12,373 bases of DNA from JAAXQD01 sp032126435 (lineage in GTDB: Bacteria > Desulfobacterota > Desulfobacteria > Desulfobacterales > UBA11574). The number at the start of each line of letters is the position of its first letter. Positions within the stretch are counted from its first letter, which is position 1. Shown here piece after piece: positions 1 to 7,410 of the stretch. The stretch covers positions 1-12,373 of the forward strand of contig JAQBBE010000243.1 in NCBI GenBank assembly GCA_032126435.1, written 5' to 3'. Made by a program: the position numbers and the translations under genes. The notes beneath the pieces are model-generated. The model saw only the letters and a program-made list of their open reading frames with translations. It ran no database searches and was not told where the DNA came from.

Positions 1-3000
1 AAAATCTTCTGGGATCTGAAAACCAAAATCCCAATATAAAGGTTGTCAATATTTTCAAACAGATCAATGCCGTGCTGAACAGCATCGACCGCCTTGAGGT
101 GAGAGGACGCGATTCGGCGGGTGTCTCTATGATGTTCGTTCTGGAGAGTTCAGAGTTTGAGAGGTTCAAAGAAACCCTAAAAAAAGCAAATCTTCTTGAA
201 CAGTTAACAGAGCGTTCAGATCAGGACGTTCTCGTTAACTCGGGAATAAACCTAAACCAGACCCAAGATGAAAACGGCCAAAAGCGTTTTGCCCTGGCCT
301 TGACGTATAAAATTGCTGCGGTCGTCGGACGTCTGGGGGACAATAGTCGTTTCTTGCGCAAGCAGATCAAAGACGATGGGATCCTGCAAAGATTGGCAGG
401 GTTTTCACATGAATACCACACAATTTCCGCCCACACCCGGTGGGCCTCCGTGGGTGCCATCACCGAACCGAACTGCCATCCGGTGGATAATGCAATTTTA
501 GGAAATCGTGTTCCAGAAGGGGGTATTATTCACGCCTGCCTGAATGGAGATATCGATAATTACCTTGAGCTGAAAAAAGAACATGAACGGCTGGGGTGTT
601 TTACACATAAAGATATCACCACCGATACCAAAATTATTCCGCTTCAGATCGGCAAATATGTCCAGCAAGGCTTTGATGTGGCGGAAGCTTTCCGGAGAGC
701 GGTGAATGACTTTGAGGGGTCACATGCCATATCCATGCATACCGATCTTGCCCCCGGAAAGCTTTTCTTGGCCCAAAAAGGGAGCGGTCAGGCCATCTTT
801 GTCGGTATTGCAGAGGATCATTATGTGCCCTCTTCCGAAGTGTATGGATTGGTCGAAGAGACACCCTTTTTCATTAAGCTGGACGGGGAAAAAGAAGTCG
901 AAGGCAGACACGGCGTGACCCGGGGACAGATTTTCATCTTGAATCAGGAAGCCGGGGGAGGCTTGGACGGAATTAACGCCATGTATTATGACCGGACGCC
1001 TCTGGCCCTTGGAGAAAAGGACATAAAATATACTCAAATTACTTCAAGGGACATCGATCGCCAGGAATTTCCCCACTATTTTTTAAAAGAAATTTCAGAA
1101 GCTCCGCTTTCCGTTGAGAAGACCTTTCAGAACCGTTGGAAAATCAAAGATGAGAAAGGCCAAGACCGTGTTATCACCCTGGATGAAAAGACCTTTCCTG
1201 AAATATTGAAAAAGGCCCTGACGGATGAAAAAATCCGACGGATTTTTTTGGTGGGGCAGGGGACTGCCGGTGTGGCCGCACAGGCATGTGCAGACATTCT
1301 GAATTTCTACATGCACGATCCGTCGTTTTATATCCGTGCATTGAAAGCATCGGAGCTGAGCGGATTTCAACTGTGTGACACCGATGACGCAAACAGTATG
1401 GCCGACGCCCTTGTTATTGCCATAAGCCAGTCCGGCACTACAACAGATACCAATCGTGCCGTCGATATGGTCAAAGAAAGAGGCGCTTACACCATGGCCA
1501 TTGTCAACCGCAGGGATTCAGATATTACCTTCAAGGTCGACGGCGTCATGTACACCAGCAGCGGGCGTGATATCGAGATGTCCGTTGCGTCCACAAAGGC
1601 GTTCTATTCGCAGATCGTTGCCGGAGCTGTTCTCGGGCTTAAGATTGCAGAACTTAAAGGGCGAAGGCATAATGACTTTATTACAGCGGAAATAAAAGAG
1701 CTCCTTAAGCTTCCCGATTGCATGAAAAAAATTCTTTCCATGCACACTAAAATCGGGGAATCGGCCAGAAGGCTTGCAACCACCAAAACCTACTGGGCCG
1801 TGGTCGGCAGCGGACCCAACAAGGCCTCGGCGGATGAAATCAGAATCAAGCTGAGCGAACTCTGCTATAAGACCATTTCGTCCGATTTTATCGAAGATAA
1901 AAAACACATCGATTTATCATCAGAACCCCTGATTATTGTGTGTGCCGCCGGAGCCAGGGGTACCGTTATCGGCGATATTATAAAAGATACGGCAATATTT
2001 CAGGCCCATAAAGCGACGCCGGTGGTCATCGCAGATGCGGGTGAAGACCGGTTTGAACCCTATGCGGCGGACGTATTTCATGTTCCAATGGTCAGCGAAC
2101 ATTTTGCGCCCATTTTGAACACCCTGGTGGGTCATATCTGGGGTTACTATGCGGCGATGGCAATCAATGAGGGATCAAGTTTTCTGTACGAATTCAATAA
2201 AGATATTCAGAACACCGTAGATGATTATGCAAAAAAGGATATGGACGTTTATGAACTCGTTCTGGAAAAATCTTTCAGGGAAAAAATTGCCTTTTTCTAT
2301 AAAGAATTCAGAAGAAAAAAATCTGCCGGCAGTTTCCCCACGGCTATGGGGCTTGAAGCCGCGTCAGATCTAACCCTTCTCCTTAAATATCTATCGGGCA
2401 GGATACCGGTGTCTGATTTTGAAATTGACTTCGGTAAAAAAGGTACCGCCCTGAATATGCTGAACAAGCTGTTTGAGTGTCTGGGGGAATCGATTAACTG
2501 CTTGTCTCGACCTGTGGATGCCATCCGGCACCAGGCCAAGACGGTCACTGTAGGGACAAGCCGCATCAGCGAAAGGCTGGAAGGGATACTGTTCGATACA
2601 TTGGTAAAATATAACATCAGAACGTTCCAGCTGACCAACATAAATATTATCGTTCTAAAAAATCTCCAAAAGATTGTTGCAGGGATAGAAGGGGCGATCC
2701 TTTATAGAATCGGCGGGTTGAATCTTCTCGGAGAACCGACCGATGAAGCAACCATCGAAATCGTAAGGAAAGACGGTGTCCTGGAGCCGATACCGTCGAG
2801 AGTCGAAACAGACCCGATGCTAAAAGGCACCAAGCGAATTATCGTACGGGAGGGGAATGTTTATATCGGTATCGGCCGAAAAGACGACCGGAGCATTATT
2901 GTTATTCCGATTATATCCGCATCTCCCGGCACGGCGAACCTGATTGAAAATATACTGCTTCTAAATATATCGTTTAAAGAAAATGTGTCTCTTGACATTA

Positions 3001-3173
3001 AGATAAAGGCCCTTGGCGGGAAATATGAGCGTATTAAAAACATCGTTCAGGAAAACAGTGTGGTGTGGGAGGACAGGCACCTCGAACTTGTGGAGATGAA
3101 GGCCCTTTTTGGAATATCGGCGGAAAAGATCGGAGAATTTATCGTTTCCCGTGTGAACCAATCAACCGCTTAA
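1..3173 (+). CDS. glmS: Enlarged glutamine--fructose-6-phosphate aminotransferase (GlmS-like), 5'-truncated by window
   Basis: GlmS makes glucosamine-6-phosphate from fructose-6-phosphate and glutamine, the entry to amino-sugar and cell-envelope synthesis. The frame is open to the left edge, so the GTG at 72 is not the real start: the Met-Cys-Gly nucleophile region must lie upstream. Residues are counted from that GTG. The glutaminase domain shows RGRDSAG (11-17), HTRWAS (121-126), LNGD (157-160, oxyanion Asn158-Gly159) and TDT (D185). The first SIS domain has GQGT (395-398), SQSG (452-455) and VASTKAF (505-511). In the second, E596 and H612 match E. coli isomerase residues E488 and H504 with identical spacing, and K823 in QAKTVTV matches K603. 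Unusual are about 70 extra residues before HTRWA, about 110 before K823, and about 205 after it where GlmS normally ends. The function is well supported for the catalytic core; the role of the extra parts is unknown. A relative with altered sugar specificity cannot be excluded. Confidence 0.85.
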   Translation, partial: NLLGSENQNPNIKVVNIFKQINAVLNSIDRLEVRGRDSAGVSMMFVLESSEFERFKETLKKANLLEQLTERSDQDVLVNSGINLNQTQDENGQKRFALALTYKIAAVVGRLGDNSRFLRKQIKDDGILQRLAGFSHEYHTISAHTRWASVGAITEPNCHPVDNAILGNRVPEGGIIHACLNGDIDNYLELKKEHERLGCFTHKDITTDTKIIPLQIGKYVQQGFDVAEAFRRAVNDFEGSHAISMHTDLAPGKLFLAQKGSGQAIFVGIAEDHYVPSSEVYGLVEETPFFIKLDGEKEVEGRHGVTRGQIFILNQEAGGGLDGINAMYYDRTPLALGEKDIKYTQITSRDIDRQEFPHYFLKEISEAPLSVEKTFQNRWKIKDEKGQDRVITLDEKTFPEILKKALTDEKIRRIFLVGQGTAGVAAQACADILNFYMHDPSFYIRALKASELSGFQLCDTDDANSMADALVIAISQSGTTTDTNRAVDMVKERGAYTMAIVNRRDSDITFKVDGVMYTSSGRDIEMSVASTKAFYSQIVAGAVLGLKIAELKGRRHNDFITAEIKELLKLPDCMKKILSMHTKIGESARRLATTKTYWAVVGSGPNKASADEIRIKLSELCYKTISSDFIEDKKHIDLSSEPLIIVCAAGARGTVIGDIIKDTAIFQAHKATPVVIADAGEDRFEPYAADVFHVPMVSEHFAPILNTLVGHIWGYYAAMAINEGSSFLYEFNKDIQNTVDDYAKKDMDVYELVLEKSFREKIAFFYKEFRRKKSAGSFPTAMGLEAASDLTLLLKYLSGRIPVSDFEIDFGKKGTALNMLNKLFECLGESINCLSRPVDAIRHQAKTVTVGTSRISERLEGILFDTLVKYNIRTFQLTNINIIVLKNLQKIVAGIEGAILYRIGGLNLLGEPTDEATIEIVRKDGVLEPIPSRVETDPMLKGTKRIIVREGNVYIGIGRKDDRSIIVIPIISASPGTANLIENILLLNISFKENVSLDIKIKALGGKYERIKNIVQENSVVWEDRHLELVEMKALFGISAEKIGEFIVSRVNQSTA

Positions 3174-3194
3174 CTGCTTAACCCCGTCTATATT

Positions 3195-3926
3195 TCATAG
3201 TCTGTAGGGTATTTCTCGATTTAAGGTGATTGTTTCCAGGTCGATTCGCGTGTCATAGACCATAATTTCAACACCATGTTTCACAGCCTGCCTCAGTTCC
3301 CTTCCATATGCAGGATCTATATGATCGGCGGGTCGAAACGTTTTTGCATCCATCCGCTGTACCACATAGAACATCACACATCGGAACCCCTCGGAAACAA
3401 GGGTGCGAAGTTCCACCAGGTGCTTGAGCCCTCTGGCGGTGACTGCATCCGGAAAAAAAGCGATCTCGTCTTTTACAAGGGTGCAGTTTTTAATTTCCAC
3501 AAAGCAGCGGTCCGTGTCGCCGTTGCTCAAAAGGATGTCGATTCGTGAATTATAAGCGGTTTTGACTTCCCGGGCAATGTGGTCGTAGCTGTTAAGATCC
3601 GCAACCATTCCGGCATCAATCGATTCGGCCACCAGCCTGTTTGGAACCAGTGTATTGATGCCGACCAGGGAGGTGGGCATTTCTATGAGCTCCCAGGTGT
3701 ATTTGGTTTTCCGTTTGGGATTGTCATGAAATGACAGATAGACCGGTCTTTTGGGCTCACAACATGCCTGCATGCTGCCTGAATTGGGGCAGTGGGCGGT
3801 TACCGTTTGGCCGTCGGTCAATTTTACATCTGCCAGGAAGCGCTTGTATCGTTTAACAAGGGTTCCGGGTATGAGTTTCGGCCAGGCCAGACCTTTTGAC
3901 GGCGTTGGATTTTTGGCGATGGTCAT
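3195..3926 (-). CDS. sfsA: SfsA family DNA-binding / nuclease-fold protein
   Basis: The 243-aa protein has the usual length for SfsA, named for stimulating sugar fermentation in E. coli. Its biochemical role is not settled; the family has an OB-like N-terminal part and a PD-(D/E)XK nuclease-like C-terminal part. Visible family motifs are CPNSGSM (46-52), NTLVPNRLV (91-99), RID (128-130), VEIKNCTL (143-150) and FPDAVTARGLKHL (158-170). D130, E144 and K146 form the D...ExK pattern of the nuclease fold. The ATG at 3926 gives a normal N-terminus, but I see no strong Shine-Dalgarno sequence before it. Its stop lies 21 bp from that of the convergent glmS-like gene with no hairpin terminator between them. 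It is probably monocistronic; no convincing promoter was found upstream on the minus strand. Confidence 0.93.
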   Translation of the reverse strand: MTIAKNPTPSKGLAWPKLIPGTLVKRYKRFLADVKLTDGQTVTAHCPNSGSMQACCEPKRPVYLSFHDNPKRKTKYTWELIEMPTSLVGINTLVPNRLVAESIDAGMVADLNSYDHIAREVKTAYNSRIDILLSNGDTDRCFVEIKNCTLVKDEIAFFPDAVTARGLKHLVELRTLVSEGFRCVMFYVVQRMDAKTFRPADHIDPAYGRELRQAVKHGVEIMVYDTRIDLETITLNREIPYRL

Positions 3927-4152
3927 CCGGTTGTCACTTTTTTTAGACTTACTTGCCCGAGAGATTCAGAAAATTTATCCTATTTAGATGAGCTTCAGTA
4001 AGAGGTCTTAAAACATATCCGTTGGGATTGTTCAAGAAATATCAGAATCTGTCCGGGGACATCCGGGTAAAATTCTTTTGAATATTGTTGAAAAGATCCA
4101 TTTTCTCTGTTAAATCTTTGTTGTTTTTTACGCCGTGTAACATTTCAGGCCC

Positions 4153-4180
4153 TTGAAAATATTATCGTTTGGCTTATAAT
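4153..4180 (+). promoter_or_regulatory. Sigma70-type promoter for the DUF1844-ispE gene set
   Basis: A -35 box TTGAAA (4153-4158) and a perfect -10 box TATAAT (4175-4180) are separated by 16 bp. This predicts a start near 4187 and a leader of about 65 nt before the ATG at 4253. The leader contains a small AACCC/GGGTT inverted repeat (4197-4201 and 4209-4213) of doubtful significance. Confidence 0.6.
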
Positions 4181-4240
4181 TTATTTTTGCTGGGAAAACC
4201 CATGTTGCGGGTTCATCTATCTTAACCATCAGAAGATTAC

Positions 4241-4246
4241 AGGAGA
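4241..4246 (+). promoter_or_regulatory. Ribosome binding site of the DUF1844 gene
   Basis: AGGAGA lies 6 nt before the ATG at 4253, a strong and well-spaced Shine-Dalgarno sequence that fixes this start. Confidence 0.75.
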
Positions 4247-4252
4247 CAGGAC

Positions 4253-4663
4253 ATGCCGGACAAAAAAGATTTTATCGTCAAAGACAGACGGACATTCGCG
4301 AAAGGGGATGAAGAGACGGAGATAAAAGAAGAAAGGGCTGAACCTGCCAAGGAGGATGCCAAGACCGAAAAACCGGAAAAGGTTGCTGAGCCGGATAAGG
4401 ATACAAAAGAGTTTCAGCTGCCGGAAATAAATTTTGCGACCTTTATTTTTTCGTTAAACTCTTCTGCGCTGATGCACCTGGGCGTGATCGAAGACCCGGG
4501 CACCGGTAAAACGGTTAAAAACCTCTCCATCGCAAAACAAACCATAGATATTCTGGGTATGCTGAAAGAAAAAACCCAAGGGAATTTAACAGAAGATGAA
4601 GCGAATATGCTTAAACACATACTGTATGATCTGAGGATGATCTATGTGAAAGAGAAGGGTTGA
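4253..4663 (+). CDS. DUF1844 domain-containing protein
   Basis: This 136-aa protein has a highly charged, probably disordered N-terminal half (1-55, rich in Lys, Glu, Asp and Ala). A compact helical DUF1844 domain follows from about residue 58 to the end. Family hallmarks are FATFIFSLNSSALMHLG (61-77), the Asp-Pro at 81-82, AKQTIDILGMLKEKTQGN (94-111) and YDLRMIYV (125-132). The domain's function is unknown; it is widespread in deltaproteobacteria and some other phyla. There is no signal peptide or membrane span. It is the first gene after the promoter at 4153-4180, with a strong ribosome binding site, and ends 12 bp before ispE, so the two are probably co-transcribed. Confidence 0.88.
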   Translation: MPDKKDFIVKDRRTFAKGDEETEIKEERAEPAKEDAKTEKPEKVAEPDKDTKEFQLPEINFATFIFSLNSSALMHLGVIEDPGTGKTVKNLSIAKQTIDILGMLKEKTQGNLTEDEANMLKHILYDLRMIYVKEKG

Positions 4664-4675
4664 TCCGGGCATTTC

Positions 4676-5548
4676 ATGAAAATTCTTTCTCCTGCCAAAA
4701 TAAACCTTTTTCTACAGATTACCGGGAAAAGGCCCGACGGCTACCATGATCTTTTCTCGCTGATGTGTTGTATCGGACTTTACGACACGGTATCACTGGA
4801 CGTCGGCGTTGAAGAGACGGCGGTTTCGTGCGATCATCCCCATGTCCCGGAAGATGAAACAAACCTTGCCTTTGCTGCGGCCGATCTTTTTTATAAAAAA
4901 TTGAAGAAAAATGAAGGGGTAAAAATTTCAATACAAAAACAGATTCCGGTGGCTGCCGGTCTCGGCGGAGGAAGCAGCAATGCCGCCGCTGTTTTTTTAG
5001 GATTAAATCGATTTTACGGTTATCCTTTTTCCACGGACGAATTGATGTTCATGGGCCTTTCAATCGGAGCGGATGTCCCTTTTTTTATTTTCCGAAAACC
5101 GGCAACAGCATCGGGAATCGGTGAAAAACTGAAAGTTTACCCAGGGCTTGAAAAGCTAAAGATATTGCTGGTTTTTCCAGGGTTTACTGTTTCAACAGCA
5201 GCGGTTTATAAAAATCTGAATTTAAGATTGACAAAATGTAAAAAAAAACTTAAAGCTTCTCTTTTGGATCAGCGAAGTTTTGATCCAGGATGCCATTTAT
5301 GCAATGATCTTGAGGCAGTCGTGGCATCAAAATACCCTGTTATAAATACTGTTAAGACGGCTCTTTTAGACCATGGGGCACTGGGAGCTTTAATGTCGGG
5401 TAGCGGGCCGACCGTGTTCGGTCTTTTTTCTGATTCAGATAAAGCTTCAACGGCAAAACACGCCCTTGCTCGTTCCGATGATACGTGGCAGTTGTATCTT
5501 GCAGATATGATAACGCAGGATGATGGATACAGCATATCGGACACATAA
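4676..5548 (+). CDS. ispE: 4-diphosphocytidyl-2-C-methyl-D-erythritol kinase
   Basis: IspE phosphorylates CDP-methylerythritol with ATP in the cytoplasmic MEP pathway to isoprenoid precursors. The 290-aa length is typical. The N-terminus SPAKINLFL (5-13) carries the catalytic Lys8, and RPDGYH (19-24) is the substrate motif. The GHMP-kinase glycine-rich ATP loop is PVAAGLGGGSSNAAA (91-105), followed by GADVPFF (131-137) with the catalytic Asp133 and a C-terminal GSGPTVFGLF motif. The ATG at 4676 gives the standard family N-terminus. The Shine-Dalgarno signal is weak (a GAGAAGGG stretch before the upstream stop codon, rather far away), so translational coupling to the DUF1844 gene is plausible. 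A tRNA-Gln gene and prs follow. Confidence 0.96.
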   Translation: MKILSPAKINLFLQITGKRPDGYHDLFSLMCCIGLYDTVSLDVGVEETAVSCDHPHVPEDETNLAFAAADLFYKKLKKNEGVKISIQKQIPVAAGLGGGSSNAAAVFLGLNRFYGYPFSTDELMFMGLSIGADVPFFIFRKPATASGIGEKLKVYPGLEKLKILLVFPGFTVSTAAVYKNLNLRLTKCKKKLKASLLDQRSFDPGCHLCNDLEAVVASKYPVINTVKTALLDHGALGALMSGSGPTVFGLFSDSDKASTAKHALARSDDTWQLYLADMITQDDGYSISDT

Positions 5549-5581
5549 AACCACTCGGCTGTTGGCAAGGGGAAGTGTATC

Positions 5582-5596
5582 TTGATCGATTATCAA
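5582..5596. repeat. Short palindrome upstream of tRNA-Gln (TTGAT-N5-ATCAA)
   Basis: TTGATCGATTATCAA has dyad symmetry, with arms TTGAT and ATCAA. It sits 12 bp before the tRNA. Its 13-bp core (5583-5595) differs by one base from a palindrome at the carD promoter (10196-10208). It may be an operator-like site, but its short length makes coincidence possible. Confidence 0.35.
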
Positions 5597-5608
5597 CATT
5601 TTCGCTTC

Positions 5609-5683
5609 TGGGGCGTCGTCAAGCGGTAAGACACAGGACTTTGGTTCCTGCATTCGGAGGTTCGAATCCTCCCGCCCCAGCCA
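5609..5683 (+). tRNA. tRNA-Gln (anticodon UUG), CCA encoded
   Basis: A complete cloverleaf can be drawn by eye. The acceptor stem pairs TGGGGCG (5609-5615) with CGCCCCA (5673-5679). The D stem is GTC/GAC, the anticodon stem CAGGA/TCCTG (5634-5638 and 5646-5650), and the T arm GGAGG-TTCGAAT-CCTCC (5656-5672). The loop CTTTGGT places anticodon TTG at 5641-5643, reading CAA. The U1-A72 first pair is typical of bacterial tRNA-Gln. Discriminator G (5680) and CCA (5681-5683) are encoded. The gene lies between ispE and prs in the same orientation. No promoter of its own was convincing, so it may be processed from the operon transcript. Confidence 0.97.
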
Positions 5684-5715
5684 AATAACGTCAATTTTGA
5701 AATGATACGGTGAAT

Positions 5716-5735
5716 AGGGATGCAGCTTCCCTTTC
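5716..5735 (+). terminator. Weak hairpin after tRNA-Gln, doubtful terminator
   Basis: AGGGA (5716-5720) and TCCCT (5728-5732) can form a 5-bp stem with a 7-nt loop, followed by only TTTC. It is too weak for a confident terminator; it might attenuate transcription or protect the 3' end between the tRNA and prs. Confidence 0.2.
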
Positions 5736-5770
5736 ATGCATGCAGCGGAATATACAGGATATTAATTTAG

Positions 5771-6709
5771 ATGGATGATTTTATAATATTTTCAGGAAAT
5801 TCAAACCCGGCCCTGTCTAAAAAAGTATGCAGTTACCTCAATGTTGCTCTGGGCGGAGAAAAGGTAAAACGGTTCAGTGACGGTGAGATCCAGATAGAAA
5901 TCGATGAAAACGTAAGATCAAAAGATGTTTTTGTAATTCAGTCAACCTGTTCTCCGGTCAACGAGAATCTTGTTGAATTGCTTCTGATGCTGGATGCATT
6001 AAAGCGTGCCTCAGCTGCCAGGATAACAGCGGTGATTCCATATTATGGATATGCACGCCAAGACAAAAAGGTTGCGCCGCGCGTTCCCATCAGCGCTAAA
6101 CTGGTGGCGGATATGCTGACCATTGCCGGTGCTTCCAGAGTCATCACAATGGATCTCCATGCCGGGCAAATTCAGGGCTTTTTCGATATCCCCGTGGACA
6201 ATCTTTTTGCCGCTCCGGTTCTTATCAAGTATATCCGGAATAATTTTAATAATGACCTTGTGATCGTTTCTCCGGATGCGGGGGGTGTGGAAAGGGCCAG
6301 GGCCTTTGCAAAACGCCTCAAAGCCGGTCTCGCCTTCATCGATAAGCGGAGAGAAACGCCAAACGAAGCCAAGGCCATGGCCGTAGTCGGCGATGTTGCC
6401 GGAAAAGTCGTGGTTATTCTGGACGACATGGTCGATACCGCCGGTACGATGGTGGAAGCTGCAGGTGCCATCATGACAAAAGGCGCCAGAGAGGTCTATG
6501 CCGTTTGTGCACATCCTGTTCTTTCGGGGCCTTCAATCGAAAGGATTGAAAATTCACCGCTGAAAGCCTTGGTCGTGACAGACACCATTCCGTTAAGAAA
6601 TAATGCCACATCCTGTAAAAAAATAAAGGTTCTTTCGATTTCCGAGCTGATCGGCGAGGCGATTGTCCGCAGCTTCAGAGGAGATTCGGTGACCTCACTG
6701 TTTATATAA
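5771..6709 (+). CDS. prs: Ribose-phosphate pyrophosphokinase (PRPP synthetase, class I)
   Basis: Prs transfers pyrophosphate from ATP to ribose-5-phosphate, giving PRPP for purine, pyrimidine, histidine, tryptophan and NAD synthesis in the cytoplasm. The 312-aa length is canonical. Motifs in order are RFSDGE (34-39), the flexible catalytic loop IPYYGYARQDKK (89-100), TMDLHAGQIQGFF (126-138) with the metal-binding His130, SPDAGGVERAR (167-177), and the ribose-phosphate/PRPP loop ILDDMVDTAGT (216-226). The ATG at 5771 gives the standard N-terminus, with AGGAT (5756-5760) as a modest ribosome binding site 10 nt upstream. It sits directly downstream of tRNA-Gln and 26 bp before the L25 gene, as part of a rightward operon with rplY/ctc and pth. 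Confidence 0.97.
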   Translation: MDDFIIFSGNSNPALSKKVCSYLNVALGGEKVKRFSDGEIQIEIDENVRSKDVFVIQSTCSPVNENLVELLLMLDALKRASAARITAVIPYYGYARQDKKVAPRVPISAKLVADMLTIAGASRVITMDLHAGQIQGFFDIPVDNLFAAPVLIKYIRNNFNNDLVIVSPDAGGVERARAFAKRLKAGLAFIDKRRETPNEAKAMAVVGDVAGKVVVILDDMVDTAGTMVEAAGAIMTKGAREVYAVCAHPVLSGPSIERIENSPLKALVVTDTIPLRNNATSCKKIKVLSISELIGEAIVRSFRGDSVTSLFI

Positions 6710-6717
6710 AGTGTATT

Positions 6718-6725
6718 AAGGAGGA
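6718..6725 (+). promoter_or_regulatory. Ribosome binding site for the L25/CTC gene, deciding a non-ATG start
   Basis: AAGGAGGA is a near-perfect Shine-Dalgarno sequence, but no ATG follows. The TTG at 6736 gives the conserved L25 N-terminus, about 11 nt after GGAGG. An in-frame ATT at 6733 would be slightly closer and is a less likely alternative. Confidence 0.7.
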
Positions 6726-6735
6726 TAAATATATT

Positions 6736-7392
6736 TTGGAATTAATAGAACTAAAAACGAATATCAGAACTACAGTGGGCAATGGCCCTGCACGACGCCT
6801 CAGACAGACAGGACAGGTTCCTGCTGTGCTTTACGGCCCGAAAACAGAATCCGTTCTACTTTCGGTAAATAAAAGTGATCTCGATCTGGTTTTGAAAAAA
6901 GGAAGGAGCAGTCAGATCATTTTGAACCTGGTTATTCAAAATAATGGTGAAACCTACACCCGACCCGCCATGATAAAGGAACTCCAAGTCCATCCGGTTT
7001 CACGGAGATATTTGCATATCGATTTCTATGAAATCGACATGGATCGCAAGATTACGGTTGGAGTCCGGATTGTGACCACAGGCAAGTCCGTGGGCGTGGA
7101 ACGTGGCGGCATTCTTCAGATTATAAGACGTGAGCTTGAAGTGGAATGCCTGCCGTTCGAGGTTCCGGAATCCATCGTGATCGATATTACCGATCTGGAT
7201 ATGGGAGATTCCGTCCATGTGAAAGATATTTCCCTGGACGGTGACGTTGAATTTTTAGGTGAATCCAATCTTACGGTGGTAACCATACTCACTCCGAAGC
7301 TTGAAGAAGAACCGGAAGCGGAAGAGGAGGCCGAAGAGGAAGACGCTGAAAAAGAAGATAGAGAAACACCCGAAGCTGGAAGCGAAGAATAG
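6736..7392 (+). CDS. rplY: 50S ribosomal protein L25, long TL5/CTC form
   Basis: L25/CTC binds 5S rRNA in the central protuberance of the large ribosomal subunit; the long form is also known as general stress protein Ctc. The 218-aa product has the 5S-binding domain at about 1-92, with ELKTNIRTTVG and the hallmark ARRLRQTGQVPAVLYG (19-34), then HPVSRRYLHIDFYEID. The beta-rich C-terminal TL5 domain covers about 95-185 (GILQIIRRELEVECLP, IVIDITDLDMGDSVHV). A strongly acidic Glu/Asp tail of about 30 residues closes the protein. Translation starts at a TTG, inferred from the Shine-Dalgarno sequence and the family N-terminus. The gene stands between prs and pth, a very common arrangement, 18 bp before pth. 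Confidence 0.95.
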   Translation: MELIELKTNIRTTVGNGPARRLRQTGQVPAVLYGPKTESVLLSVNKSDLDLVLKKGRSSQIILNLVIQNNGETYTRPAMIKELQVHPVSRRYLHIDFYEIDMDRKITVGVRIVTTGKSVGVERGGILQIIRRELEVECLPFEVPESIVIDITDLDMGDSVHVKDISLDGDVEFLGESNLTVVTILTPKLEEEPEAEEEAEEEDAEKEDRETPEAGSEE

Positions 7393-7410
7393 TTTTTACA
7401 GGTATTATTT

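Larger units (their letters stand above)
3927..4252. other. Divergent intergenic region between sfsA and the DUF1844 gene
   Basis: This 326-bp stretch has no ORF with coding character; its longest ATG frames are only a few codons. The right end contains the promoter and leader of the DUF1844 gene. The left part should contain the sfsA promoter, but I could not pick a convincing -35/-10 pair on the minus strand. No tRNA, riboswitch-like structure or repeat was recognised. Confidence 0.7.

Noticed and set aside
72..74. GTG as the start of the GlmS-like gene
   Set aside because: The frame stays open to the left edge, and the protein would begin inside the glutaminase domain without the required N-terminal Cys, so the gene is truncated by the window.
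1518..1907. 129-aa minus-strand ORF inside the GlmS-like gene
   Set aside because: It is opposite conserved SIS-domain sequence and best explained as a shadow.
3174..3194. Bidirectional terminator between glmS-like gene and sfsA
   Set aside because: No stem with a T tract is present in the 21-bp gap; only a CTTAAC repeat at the stop codon was seen.
5562..5596. Promoter directly before tRNA-Gln (TTGGCA with a TATCAA-like box)
   Set aside because: The spacing is about 23 bp and other pairings give poor -10 boxes, so I do not list it.
5591..5603. IHF-like site TATCAACATTTTC before tRNA-Gln
   Set aside because: It fails the last consensus position, and such AT-rich matches are frequent by chance.
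5609..5683. tRNA-Gln as an integration site for a genomic island
   Set aside because: There is no integrase, repeated tRNA 3' end or composition shift nearby; the flanking genes are standard housekeeping genes.
6011..6514. 167-aa minus-strand ORF opposite prs
   Set aside because: It is fully antisense to conserved PRPP synthetase catalytic sequence, with no recognisable domain.
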